Notes under the pieces: generated by a model
Databases searched by the model: none
Seen by the model: the letters and a program-made list of their open reading frames with translations, nothing else
What the model was told of the DNA's origin: nothing
In this document: positions 12,358-24,845 of the stretch, piece by piece
Numbering within the stretch: the first letter of the stretch is position 1
Layout: each line of letters starts with the position of its first letter
DNA from: Zanthoxylum bungeanum
Lineage: Eukaryota > Streptophyta > Magnoliopsida > Sapindales > Rutaceae
Length of the DNA stretch: 64,000 nucleotides
Direction of reading: 5' to 3'
NCBI GenBank assembly: GCA_019454045.1
Contig: SKCR01006509.1
Coordinates: forward strand, 124,001-188,000
Made by a program: the position numbers and the translations under genes

Positions 12358-15300
12358 ATTTCTCCTACTTGCTCTAGTGCCAATCCACGGTATCTTATAC
12401 ACATCTAAATATATATCACATACTCATGGCCCTCAAGAGCTCACCTAGCACTCAAGAGGTAGGCAACAACAAGTAAGCCCGCTTTAACAAATTGAGTCCG
12501 TCCAACAAACTCAATTGTTTTCCTTAGCCAACATCATTCATATTTTGTAGAATCCAAATTCCACATCAATATGACTCAGACGCTATATCAATATTGTGCT
12601 ATAGCTACTGAATTGTCTATGTATTTAGAGATCAAATCCAAATACTATGAGACAATCGCAAGCACTACACTAATATAACAACTTCCAATCTATAGGGTCA
12701 CTATGCAACTTCATAAGTCAATACTTCATAAGTTGCAATTGATTCCACTAGTTTAGTCGAATCAACAGTGACACTCCCACTGCATCTTTTCTGAATTTAT
12801 ATGACATAGACTATCTAATGTCATAATTAGGATCAACACTAATCTGACCTTATGGTTGCAGACTAAATTCTCCATGAATAAGAAACTTATTCTTATTATC
12901 TCAAAGATCATAAACATGTTTCAAGATCCATCATATGGTCTACAGCCTATCAAAATAACTCGTAACTATTATGATTAAATTGATATCTTTAATCGCACAT
13001 AATATAGTATTCATTACGCCATCATCCTATGATGCATAAGATTGACTAGACATTCCAATCAATCTCTCTTTCGACAAATGTATCATCCTTTACGAAAGAT
13101 GAATACTATATATATAAAAAACACATTAACTGTCAAACAGTTATACTAACTGTCATACATATAGTCTTACTGTGTCCTTTATTAGATCATATCTAATACG
13201 CGACTAATGGGTCTCACAAGTCTCTTAGTTTTATATGAGATATGAAACTTTATATCAAATATAACAGAGACTACTCCCACTGCTTTCACGGAGAAAATAA
13301 GACTTCGGATAAACAATGCTAGAAAGAAGTTTGTACGCTCCCACTGACCATACTAATAAATATGTATTCTCTATGCTTTGATAAAATCAGACAATCTCAC
13401 TGTAACAAAATTAGAGAACACATATTTTCGGAAAACTTATCTGAGTCTACAATAGGCTCTATAAGCTAGTATATCAAACTGTGATCTTAGCAGAATAAAA
13501 ACTCTAGGGGCCATTCTAGAATGAACTATTCAAACAAAGAAACCACAACGGATCTCTCATTTGAAGAAACCACTCAAGAGCACCACTTTGTATTTTGTAG
13601 CCAAAATACATAGTTTAATATCAACATTAACCAACAAATATTTAATTGTTCAATTAGTACGACTTGAGACAAGTTTTCTCAGAATTTACAATAGATCACT
13701 GAGTATAACTTTTCTCACTGTCATGCTATAAATGTCAAACCTTTAACAAGCTCACTTTGCTTTTGCTGCGCAAACAATTTGCATATTTTATGAACGATTC
13801 ATAACGAAATCTTAATCAAGTTCAATAACTTGATCGTAGTAAGCTATGAACAATCTTAGATGTATGGTTCAATGATAACTTCCGAAATCGATATCAAATA
13901 TCGCTCCCACTATAAGTTATAGGATAATTTTCTTCGATAAGAAAACAACAGAATCATTAAGTATCAAATAATTTGTAAATGATTCTGACATCCTATTGAA
14001 CTTACACGGAAGAGGTCTAAGGGTCTTTTCATCTAATTAATTATGTAGTTCCATTACAGTTTATCACTCTCACATTTGACTTCAATAAGTCAAGTCTTTT
14101 ATAAAATTGTCAACATTCGATGTTACCATACCAAGGAATAAAATAATTTTATTGCTCGGGATCGTAGAAAAAAATATTCTATAAAATAGAATATAATATT
14201 ATATTAAATAGAATAAATGATAAACCTTTACTTGTACCACCGAGGCGCAAATACTTTCAATTAAATAACAATTATACAAAAGAAAGTTTCAAATCTCAAA
14301 CTTTTCAAGATTCGAATTTTCTACTATACATATCATATATGTAATTGTAGTAATGAATGGAACTTTAATTAAAGAGATGAATTAGTGTTAATGGAGTATA
14401 ACCGCAAGAGTATTGAAAACCAATTCGGTAACACTCAATATCAACGAATCAAATCATATAAGATTCGATTACTCCCACTGACCAATTCCATCAAAATGAA
14501 ATCGTGGAAGTTTAATATTGAGTAAGAATCACATTCGTTAAATAAATTTAGAACTAATTACCTTAAATTCATATGTTTGATCATATCAAACATCTTCGAA
14601 CAATTCAAAGACTCACAATGAATTTCAAAGATATAGTTTTCAACACTACAAATAGAATATCTTTGAACCATTCAAAATATTATATCTGTGTTTCATCAGA
14701 GACATATTGAAAGTTTTCGAACCATTCAAGACGTTCAACATGTTCTCTTAGAAACACGCAACTAAGTCATGACAATTCATTAACTAAGTTACGAAGTAAA
14801 GAAAACTATCTAAGGCAATTTCTAATTCATTAAACTACATACATCCAATGTATTAGTCTAATAAATCTTGTGGTCCAATGACAATCATTGGTTAAATGAG
14901 ATTTAATCACATCTTGAATACAATATTCATTATATGGATAAGGATATATGGTGTGATCTTGTATCAAACCATCCTTTACCATAAGGAACAAGCATCTAAT
15001 GTTTATGTGATAAAAACTCATAAAACACGGTTCTAAGTTATTTAGTTAACCGAGCATTTTCTTAATTTTTATCTTCTTATCAATGACACTACTAGTCATA
15101 TTAAAAATATGTATCAAATATTTATATAGTTCAAGTAACTATCCAATAGTCACAAGTTCTGATATCAAATATCAAAATAATTATATAACCTTACTTTAAA
15201 TAACTAGACGAGAGATCTAGTATCCAATACCTATAGTTGTCGTATTGTGAGAATCGATATTCTCTATACACAACTATACACATCTCCTTTCTTTAGCTTT

Positions 15301-16580
15301 ATAATTTGCGTTCAATTATTCACAACAATTGTAAATGATTGATTAGCAAATTGTGTCAGACACGTGACTTCTAAAAGTCACTAAAGCCAAGAAACATCAT
15401 TATAAGATAAACAAATACTAATGAGGTTTTCCTAATGCCAGTCAAGAATATCGAGACATGAACTAATTCAAGTCAATTCTTACTGCATAAGAAACTATTC
15501 TTACTAGATAACTATATCCAAAACATATATCTATTTAGATTACTAATCGTGACTTAGTAACTAAGTCACTAACCATCTTGATTTTTCAAGAAAATCGGAA
15601 CAACAGTTCTCGATGGTTTGAACCAATCTAACAATATCTAAGTCTACTGGCATTCTAGAACATATTCTAGAAATACTCAACCATAAGTAAAGACATAAAA
15701 CACATTCAAATAATATGCATGCAGTGGATTAAAAGTGTAATTCTATAAACAATATAGAATAAAGAAAACAAAAGCAGCAAATTCTATAAAATTACATACT
15801 GCTTTAGTTATGGATTTTTAACCCAAAAGTGTCTCCCACTATTTTACGTAATACTGTAATCCCCAACGGAGAACGAGAATTCAATAATTAAATCAAATTC
15901 CATAGTGAGAGTAGGATCCCATGAATATATTTCGACTCACAGCTTTGGCACGGTCTTGCCTACATATATTCATTAGGTAGACAACTCATTGTCAATCACT
16001 CATCAGTGACTCCTTATTTTGGTCCTGACCGTTTCTCGTTATGACAGCTTTGACACATTCACAAGGAGGCGTATCAAGGATTCACTTGCCAATGACAAAC
16101 TCAAGTTACCGACATAGTCCTGATAGCTTTGGCACGTTCAGGATTTCCACTTTCACTTGAATTTGTCTAGTATCAATATACAACCGGCATGGGTAAAATT
16201 CTATCAACTACACCCTCACTTCTTTGGCACAATCTCGGATGCAGCCATAAAAAGTTACCCATAAACCGTATTGACAAGACGGACCAAGAAACATGCATCC
16301 AATACACGTTACTTAACAGCCTTATTTTAAGCGGGGATATTCCACAAGGAAGCTTTGTACCATATAAAATGAAGAATTTTAATCTAAATCATTTTCTAAA
16401 CAACTCAATTCTACCTTAGAAAACATAACTTAATTTAACCATTAAATTTTCGTTACGTTTCCGTTAGTGTAGAACCGAAAAGTCAAGAAACAGATAGATT
16501 ACATGCATGTGCGAATATTAAGATTGGAATATATATCATATATCAAACATGACTAATGTAATGGATGAAGCATCAGACCT
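12358..16580 (-). other. Non-coding internal region, unit 2
   Basis: Collinear with 5613-9838 and differing by scattered substitutions and small indels. The polypurine tract adjoining LTR B carries one change (GTAGGAGA instead of GTGGGAGA). The AGTGGGAG octamers and most CTTTGGCACG copies are retained; one of the latter has decayed to CTTTGACACA near 16047. No coding frame was found. Confidence 0.75.
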
Positions 16581-16592
16581 GCTCTGATACCA
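16581..16592 (-). other. Primer binding site, unit 2
   Basis: The minus strand reads TGGTATCAGAGC as in unit 1, four bases from the LTR C boundary. Confidence 0.9.
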
Positions 16593-16596
16593 TTTT

Positions 16597-19123
16597 TGTT
16601 GGGGTTTTGGGCGAAGGGCGCAGTGGAAGTGCGGTTCGGGCGAAATCGTAATTTTAAAACTTTTAAAATTACCGAATAAATTATTCAATATCTAATATGA
16701 ATAATTTATTCATATTTCACCTAAACACATTTATTAGATATCAAATAACAACATAAATAAGGTAGAAACTTCGCGAAACTTTTATGAAAAACGTTTTTCC
16801 GCAAAATAACGCAAAACACATTTTTAACCGAACCGACCACCCAACACTTATGGGGACTGCCCATGTCAGCCCCAATAGTGTTAGGGCAGTTCATGGGCTA
16901 CCCGAACAGTGATAAATTCACTGTTTGGATAGCCGTCACCCGGTTGGCTCAAAAGTCACATGGTAACGTTGTTTTTCGCCGTTTTCGCTTATTTCAACTC
17001 CGAAATAATTTCCGGCAATTGTTCCAACACCAAAAATACATCCAATACATTAATAAGACATTATTTTCATTAACATATACACTGATTTTTCCAGATCTGA
17101 TCCAGAACTCAAATTTGTCAATTTTCATGCTTTAAATCCAATTTTTCAAGATTAATTCAATTAATCAAAACACCAATTAAAGTCACCACACATGAACCAC
17201 CCAAGAAGAATTCTAGGCATTACAAGAGTGGTAATAACACTCTATAATGACAACATATCATCAAATGATCAAATTGGATAAATATTACAATAATATCACC
17301 CAAATCACTTCACACATGGACATAAGCTTCCAATTCATCCACCAAAATCAAAAGCCCCAATTTTATAGAAATGAAGAAACCATAGATCTCACTAGATCTA
17401 CAAGAATCAAGAAACAAAATTTCTAAGCTTAGGGATTTGTAGAATTACCTTTAATCCTCTCAATTCCTTAGATTTTTTCTTGATTTCCTTCATTTATTTC
17501 CTTAAATCATCAAGTATGATTTGGAACTATTTTTGCAAGCTTATTCGGCCTCGGGAGAGGTTAGAAGGAAAATGAAAATTTTTTAACTTCAAAAAATATA
17601 CTTTGCCGACTTTAAGTGGTAGTTTTGGCATTTCTAAAATTTGATCCAATCAAATTACATTAAAATTTATATTAACAAATCATATTTGCATAAATAAAGT
17701 TTAATTAAATCATGCCATGTGTCACCAATAATAATTAAACATATTTCATAACAATTATGAAAAGGTTTATCAATTAATTATTCAAACATTTAACATTTAA
17801 ATATTTAAATAATCAATTAATATGATTATTATTATATATGTATTTTTATTTACAATAAATAACAAATACATATATTAATGGCATGTTTCAAAATCTCATT
17901 TGACAAATAATTAATATGTATCAAATCAAATTTTGTATCAAATACAAATACATATTAATTACGGTTGACCAAAAAATGACATTATGCATGCGTTATCGTT
18001 TAACCGATTAAACGATCCAAATTAACTCATTTAATCCGGTGAAGTATTATGAATAATCTGTATTATTCATAACGCGTTGTTCAAGTGCTCAACGAGTACA
18101 CTTCATATTGTGAGACTCTCTAAGTTTAGGTTTATCCGTCACGAAATCCAATTTCGTGTCCATAATTCACCCACTCATGAATTATGACGACCACATATAA
18201 TCTCGCTAAACTATGCAAGTCGAGGTCATTGCATACGTATAACCCCTCCATCTCAGGCTATCCATATTATACCTGAGATATAGATAAAGACGTCAAATCC
18301 GTTCGGTATAATATAATCGACTTTCAATTTACGATCTTTAAATAACACTCGGAATTGATTTCCGAAGTTATACCACGGCCATGGATTTACTAGATCACAA
18401 ACACGTGTAGGATGCCTATGCCCTGTACACAAGACTGACAGATCCTCTTTTGATATGCACAAGATATCATGAGCATTAGTCTACACCCAACGAACATGCG
18501 GAGGTCTGATCATGAATAGATCGATGACGTGACTGCCATCAAAGTGTGGAGGATAACTCATATATCCACAGTGGTATCTCAAGTCAAAGGACCACTATGC
18601 TCGCTCAACTCGAGAAGATTCCTATTGACGTTGGTGTACAATCTATTAGGAAATCTTCAGTGAGTCGTTCAGTATTTATCAAATAAACACCTACATGTCT
18701 ATACGAGTTTCCCGAGACTCATGGTTCATTGGGATAAACCATCGGACCAAGTCACGATATACGACATGTACTGGTCTCAGCGGATTTTACTAACCGACCC
18801 GTGTTAGTAAATCTTGACCATGAACTTTATTTAAGGATATACATTTTATAGTGCGCTTCCCAATGTCAATTACAAACTACGTTGTAACTGCGCACTACAT
18901 TGTAAATCCTAGGGTCTTTGTCTAATATACACGTATCACTAAACCAGATTTAATTTCAATCTAATCATAATTAGATATCTAATCGTAATTAGATCGAATA
19001 TGTGTATATAAGACAATAGATGCTACCAGTAAATAAGTAATATTATGGAAAACAGAATTGTTCATATTCATGAATCAGACATAAATACGATTCGGATTGG
19101 CACTCCGAGCACCAACCCTAACA
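16597..19123 (-). repeat. LARD-like array, LTR C (5' LTR, complete)
   Basis: About 2527 bp, TGTTGGGGTT at the left and CCCTAACA at the right, giving short inverted termini. Of the three LTRs it alone keeps an intact TG/CA pair at both ends. A short extra repeat of an ATTAGAT-like stretch occurs near 18970-18995 relative to LTRs A and B. After 19123 the sequence changes abruptly to the host LTR-2, which fixes the end of the array. Confidence 0.85.
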
Positions 19124-19580
19124 CTTCGTTCTTCTCTCTCAAATATGTGACTTCAACTCCTTTTGTGTTTTCTCTATGTTTTTCTCCTCCTCTAGGGTTT
19201 TGGACGAACTTGGGTTTATATAGGGAAGTCCTGGAGTCCATATATGCGTGAAACACGTCCAAATTAAGTTTTTGGGACTTTGCCAGGGCGCCAGGAAGTA
19301 GGGGCTGCGGCGCCCAACTCTCGGGTGGTTTGTATGGGCACAATCTGCTGAGGGCGCCGCAGCGTCTGCTGCTTCTTCTGGTCTTTGCTGCTTCCTGCAT
19401 TTCCGCTATTCTCGGGTGCTTCCGATGCGCCCGTAAGGTCCGAAACATGCGTAATTGCTCCAATCTTCATGTTCTATTGCTTCCTAATAACAAGACACAA
19501 AATAACTATAATTAAAATCAAAACACATGATAATCAAGCCGAATTAGCGTTGTTCAAAATATATTTTCATGAACTTATCA
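19124..19580 (-). repeat. Gypsy LTR-2, right part
   Basis: Resumes LTR-2 after the copia array and ends TTATCA followed by the ATACA duplication. A TATATAAA element on the minus strand (plus GTTTATATAG near 19207-19216) lies upstream of a GC-rich block at 19280-19450 that contains GGCGCC words. This block is LTR sequence, not a gene: the longest frame across it runs through the junction with LTR C. Confidence 0.6.
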
Positions 19581-19585
19581 ATACA
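19581..19585. repeat. Target duplication ATACA, right copy
   Basis: Matches 3299-3303 and directly follows the TTATCA end of LTR-2. Confidence 0.8.
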
Positions 19586-20690
19586 GTTTTTCTATAATTA
19601 GTCCAAATAGTTACTCAATTATGCCAGAACATATAAAATCATCCATAAATGTGGTGATACGGTTTTGTCGATAATTAGTCCAGATTTAAATTACTCTCTC
19701 ATATAATATGGGGTAAAGTATTAACTGTACCAATTAAGATAAAAATATTTACAGCGATTCAAGACCTCCACAAATACAAGAGAATATTAAATATTAGTCT
19801 TCAGATTACAATTTATATATTATAACATAAATAAGATTAATATATATCATCATATTAAGACTTTCACCATTCACCCTAGTAGAATGAAGTTATCTACTCA
19901 TGATTTGAATAAAAGCATGCATAATTTTAATAATAATAATAATAATAAAATTACAACAAAAATTGAAAAATAAAACACGCAAGAGCTGAAACTCCATAAA
20001 TTCTTAAGACAAAATATGGAGCAGGTTGAAGAAAATGAGATGCTGAACATCTTTATTTATAGTAGAGGGGTCAACACATTTACGATTTCTTAATCTTTAT
20101 TTTTATTATTATTTTTTATTTAGGACTTTGGTTTTTTTTTCTTTATACATTTCAAATATTTTTCATAATCCATTGAAAGGTAGATTGTGACATTTGAACT
20201 TATTATTATTATTATTATTTTTTGTTTTCTAATAAAAATTACATGCAGCATACGTTGGTTTCTTCATCCATTTCGACCTTGAAAACATAAGAGCTATAAA
20301 CTCTTGTAAAGAGAAAAGTTATAAATATTTGAGTTTTCTTGCATCTCAAACTAGAATTGCCTCAATTTGATATGAGGATAAAAATTTATTGCTAAGATAT
20401 AAAAATTATGCAAGGCATGAATTTACGAAATTATACATTATTAGAACGCCGTTGTAAGTTTATGGCCTCCAAAATCCGAATATCACGTAAATTTTTCTAG
20501 TAATGCATCCAAAATATTATTTCATCTATATAATAAATAAAAATCACAATAAAAATATATAAAACATAAATTTAATTATTATTTCATAAATGTGATAAAT
20601 TAAGTGGATTAATGAAACTATAAATGTAAAATGATTAATTTATCTTTTATTAAATGTACCCTTTTTAGTGTTCATTACCCTTCTCTGCCT
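19586..20690 (-). repeat. Gypsy LTR-1, right part
   Basis: Continues the CATCCATAAATGTGGTGATAC repeat unit, then has a TATAAATA element on the minus strand (20054-20061) and a TTAGAACGCC-containing stretch near 20440 that also occurs in the Athila-like LTR at about 55553. Order and spacing parallel that LTR, so LTR-1 is probably a solo LTR of an Athila-like element. The outer end is only approximate. Confidence 0.55.
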
Positions 20691-21370
20691 TGGGCAGTTT
20701 TGCATACTCTCTGGAACCTGGCTACTCCATACCGATCTACTATATCGGTCAGTCTAGAATTCGCATAGCTACTGGAATCGGGATAGATCATATAAGTTCT
20801 CATACCAGTTAGCTAATCGGCATACTGGTCACCATACCAGTCAGTAATCTGGTTGGTATATACTTTAATCTTCAACTGTTATTCATATAGGCGTTTAAAT
20901 TACAGGACCAGCATACTGGACCCTATAGACCGGCATACCGATATCAGTATAAAGAGTTGTGGCAATTTTCATTTTCACTATATATTGAGCCCCAATTTCA
21001 TTTTTGCCAAGTATTTTACACATTCTAACATTTCTTTCAAGACAAGAACAAAGAGAGAAACAAATCTTCTTATTCATTTACTCTCTTCGTACTCAAAGCT
21101 CACACACTTCACATTCATACACATTTAGTGAGCTTTGAATACTTGGGTTTGAAACTCACACCTTAAATCTTCTTTATTTTTTGTGAGTACCCAATTTATG
21201 TTGTAAATTTTTATTATCAAACAGTTATGGTAGTGAAATTCATTGTTGAGTGTGAATACTCAAAAGGATGATATTGTTGTAAAAGATTTGGAATACACCT
21301 AGGAAAACTCTTGGTAATTTATAGATTGTTATTTGATATCCAATTCACCCACTCTCTTGTATAAATAGAT
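20691..21370 (+). repeat. copia-like LTR, right part and leader (split)
   Basis: Short CATACCG, CCAGTCAG and ATCGG words repeat between 20730 and 20950. They are followed by a stretch reading like the transcribed R-U5 part of a copia LTR (GTGAGCTTTGAATACTTGGG near 21130). It is read as the continuation of 2636-2950. There is no coding DNA after it. Confidence 0.3.
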
Positions 21371-22940
21371 ATTGTTATTTGAGTATTTGTAGGTAATTTC
21401 GGAGTTCATGTATCTGTTATTGTTTATGGCACTGACTAGCATTATAATAATTAGTGTAAATAAGAGCGTTAATCCATTTCCCAAAGCAAGGATCATAACT
21501 GAAGGCTGAGCTAGACAGCTAGTTAATAAATCCAAAGGGAAAAAACAATAAGAACCAGAAAAAGAAAACAAAATCTTCTTTACTTGTTTCTTTTAAATTT
21601 ATCTTCTTTGTCTTGACAGAATCAAAGATTCAATAAACAAAATCAAAATCAAATAAAATCACAACAGTTCTATCTGACTTAACTGGTATAATGCAAGGTT
21701 ATTTTCACCAGCAAAACAGTAGAGAGTGGTCCACAGAGACGCGCAATAATATAATCCAACACCTACTATATAATTCAGCAATGATAGCATGTAAAAAGGC
21801 ATTACTACAATTAATGTATGGTTAAGAAATATTCATTTTCAACATCTGCTATTTGGGTCGGATGGATAGTGACGTTTCATCAAACCCTTTATTTCTGCAA
21901 CCTTTTTTCTGCTCTTTTGTTGTTTCTTTCCATTTCTCTGCCAATCTTGTCCACTAGAGAATCTTTGATGAGAAAAATTCCACCAAGTTCACTGCCTGGT
22001 CAAATTATAGTCTCACAACAGCACATATATCATATATGTACATTACAAATGACAACTCTAGCCAAAAAAAAACCCTTGTGAAAGTGTGAGCTAGGAGCTA
22101 GAAACCCTAATTTGACTAACCAAAGTCCAAAATACTAAAATTATACATAGTTAAGAGGTGAGGTTTCAAAGTGGGAGACCTAGCTTTATATAAAGTTGTG
22201 GACACCATGAATTGCTTAATGTATAATAAGAAGTTTCTCAGCAGAAAGAGATATATATATATATATTATCATGTAAAGGTGGTAGGGCACAAGAATTATC
22301 TTCAGAAATTACTTTTGCTTTTTTGATCTTTCAAAAAGTATAATCACCAATGTGCGCACCTCACTTTTCCCATTTTTATGTTCCCACCATTTTCTTCAAG
22401 AAATACGTCATTCTTGTAAAACAGAGAGACACTGATCATGAAAAAAATATAAATTATCAAAAATATGGGATATGATTGGATTACATAATAGGCACTTGCA
22501 CAATTCATGCCTGATATCAAGGCATAAATGAGAATACAGGATTGGTCAAATGCCCCCAGCTCATTTCACGATCTTGCTTACGCACAATTCCAGCTCCTAC
22601 TTTACACAGCTCAGTTTAGAAAAAAATGAATGTTTCATTTCTCACATTGCACTTGGTTTCCACACAACTTGCAGAAACAGCAATAAGACTAATTTGAGAA
22701 TAGCTATATGGAGGTGAAAAATCAGCCTTATAACTTCAAAACTGATTGAGATTCAAAAAAAGTATGAGTGTCGGAATCTGACATTCTGCAGATCACATCC
22801 CTCTCATATAGGCTAGTCCTAGGTCAAGCAGAAAATGAAACGTTGCTTTAATGCATATGTGGTTGGATCTGTGTAATTTATCTGTGTCTGTATCATTGTT
22901 CAGCAGAAAATGAATAAATGAAACAACGACGAATCACAAA
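21371..22940. other. Low-copy intergenic DNA, no gene seen
   Basis: AT-rich DNA with a short (AT)n run near 22252-22266. I found no terminal repeats, LTR-like signals or convincing reading frames. It may be flanking DNA of the gene remnant at 22985-24475. Confidence 0.5.
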
Positions 22941-22984
22941 AATATACTATTATATTAGTATAAAACTTATCACTTCAATCAAGC

Positions 22985-24475
22985 AAACAAGAAAGAACGA
23001 GATGGGATTTCTGATTTTGTCAAAAACAGCTCTAATAAATGGATGGCAAGCTAATGTCAGATAATTCAAGGAATAGGCTGAAGTAGTAACTCCTGCAAAA
23101 CCAGACATTCGATTTAGTTTCAAATTAAGCAAGCTATCTTATTAAGAACTATAAACATTTAGCAGAATGTCATCATAAATTTCTGCAATAAAACAGGAAT
23201 CATCAACAAGATAACTAATGAACACGACAGTTATTGGGAAATACCAACATAAGATCATGCTCTGCTTCTTAACTTGCATCCACTTGTATCCTATTATTGA
23301 AGTTCATTTGTTCAACTCGAAAAGTTTTCGAATTGCTCAATGATAATGGACACTCTCGAACTTAAATCCCAAATTAGCTCAAGAATCTTTCAAATACATT
23401 CAGGCCATCTATCCACTTGATTGAAGAATGGGTAATCTTGTTGTCACCATAAGTCATTACGCTAGGAAATACTGAAATAGAAGGGTCAACTGACACTTCA
23501 AAGCACATCTCCACTTGAGTCTGTTGCTTTGGTCAAGTGGGGAACATCTCTTATTGAACAATTCCCAATTCAGATAATCGGACATACAAATTAATGTACG
23601 AAAGTACTTGGTAATGGAGATATTCATTATCTCAATGTAACGCAATGCTGATGTCACAGGTCCAGATTTTCTCTAGGTAAGCTTCCTCCAACAGTAATTT
23701 TCAGTCCGCTGATCCCTGCTAGGCTCCTCTATGAGTTGACTCTGAAATGTGCATAGGTCAAAGTGATCCTTGTACATTGATAGAACTGCCTCCACATTTT
23801 GATACCACCACATTTTCAGCCTCAGGGCTACCTGTTCCAAAAACAAAAAAGGTTGCTGTCTTGATAATCAATCTTCTAACATTTAAAGCAGAAGATTAAC
23901 ATTCTGATACAATTATAGATTCATATCCTTCTCTTCAAATAACATCTTTATAAATCCATATCTACCCCGAGAAAGGATAATCTAGTGCAATTCCCATTGC
24001 TAGCACTGTACAGCAGTAACATAGAAAACCTTGGAAGTAAAAGACTAAAATCAAACAAGCACAAGAGATTCAAACTAGTAGGATTCACAGTAGAGACAAT
24101 AGGCATGTTGTTGGAGATCATATCATCCATCACTATTAGTTTTGTGACAGTAGGCATATTGCAAATAAGTTCTCAAACTCAATTTCCATATTATGTAGGA
24201 AATGCAGCCAATCAGGACGCAGTTAAACTTGTCAAGGAGATTATTACAGGAAAATAATGTCAGTAATTATTTCGTCATTATTCTGCATCAAAGAAAACTA
24301 AAACAGAGTTATTATGAAGAAAGTAGAATATCTAACACAATGTGGCATGGTTTCAGAAGTTATTCAGCCGATTTATGTTGAAAAAAAATTAGACATGAAT
24401 AATCTGGGATGCTTTGCAATCATAGGCTGCAAAACTTCTAAGCAGTGCTCTAGTAAAGCACTGCGAAGACTGCTC
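22985..24475 (-). pseudogene. Remnant of an unidentified multi-exon host gene
   Basis: Three minus-strand blocks look like exons, each preceded by a plausible 3' splice site. The first begins at about 24474 after TATACAG and reads LEHCLEVLQPMIAKHPRLF. The second begins at 23831 after GGAACAG and is open for 124 codons to about 23457 with a single internal TAG; it contains LKMWWYQNVEAVLSMYKDHF. The third begins at about 23087 after TTGCAG and reads YYFSLFLELSDISLPS, then needs a frame change to continue as a hydrophobic ISFFLVCLIE, suggesting a membrane segment. The composition is protein-like and none of it resembles transposon proteins. I cannot name the family. The stop and frame change favour a pseudogene. 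Confidence 0.45.
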
Positions 24476-24840
24476 CTGTATAAAATATAAATCTAATTTT
24501 TTTTTGGAAACTATCCACCTTGCTACCATGCAGTTCCTGTCTTTTTGTAAAGAAATATATATCCTCTAAATGCTATCATATACATGTTAGCACCAGTATT
24601 TGCACATTTCTGGGAAACATAACGGTTTACTTTCCTTTTTTTCCTTCCAACGGTGAGTTTTTTATTATTTCTTTTGTGCTTTGCTTTCTGTATACAGAAC
24701 AGGTTTCTATCAGTTTTTTGCATGTCATCGTAAACTATCCTTGTATTGAGATAGATATAAATAGGCAACATTCATACCAATTTTATTACCGAACGTAAAC
24801 GTACATATCGCTCAATTAATATAGTGATAATTAGTCGGAT

Positions 24841-24845
24841 GTCGA
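24841..24845. repeat. Target duplication GTCGA, left copy
   Basis: GTCGA directly precedes the TGTCACGACC terminus and recurs at 32563-32567 after the opposite LTR, so the insertion is complete. Confidence 0.92.

Larger units (their letters stand above)
3648..19123 (-). mobile_element. Tandem array of a non-coding Ty1/copia derivative (LARD-like)
   Basis: Two complete internal regions and three LTR copies alternate with a period of 6.74-6.75 kb. Markers repeat at this spacing: TATA elements at 3865, 10611 and 17360; primer binding sites at 9839 and 16581. Minus orientation follows from the reversed primer binding site and polypurine tract. Neither internal region carries a recognisable gag or pol, and frames do not exceed about 90 codons. 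Long LTRs around a non-coding interior fit the class called LARDs. Shared LTRs between units indicate unequal recombination or integration of a tandem form, not independent insertions. Confidence 0.85.

Noticed and set aside
19068..19463. 131-codon minus-strand frame
   Set aside because: It runs across the boundary at 19123 between the copia array and LTR-2, is missing from LTRs A and B, and is Arg/Pro-rich from a GC-rich LTR block. It is a chance frame.
23985..24257. 90-codon plus frame with a hydrophobic middle
   Set aside because: It could be coding, but it has no neighbour exons on its strand and overlaps the region of the minus-strand gene remnant. Evidence is too weak to list as a gene.
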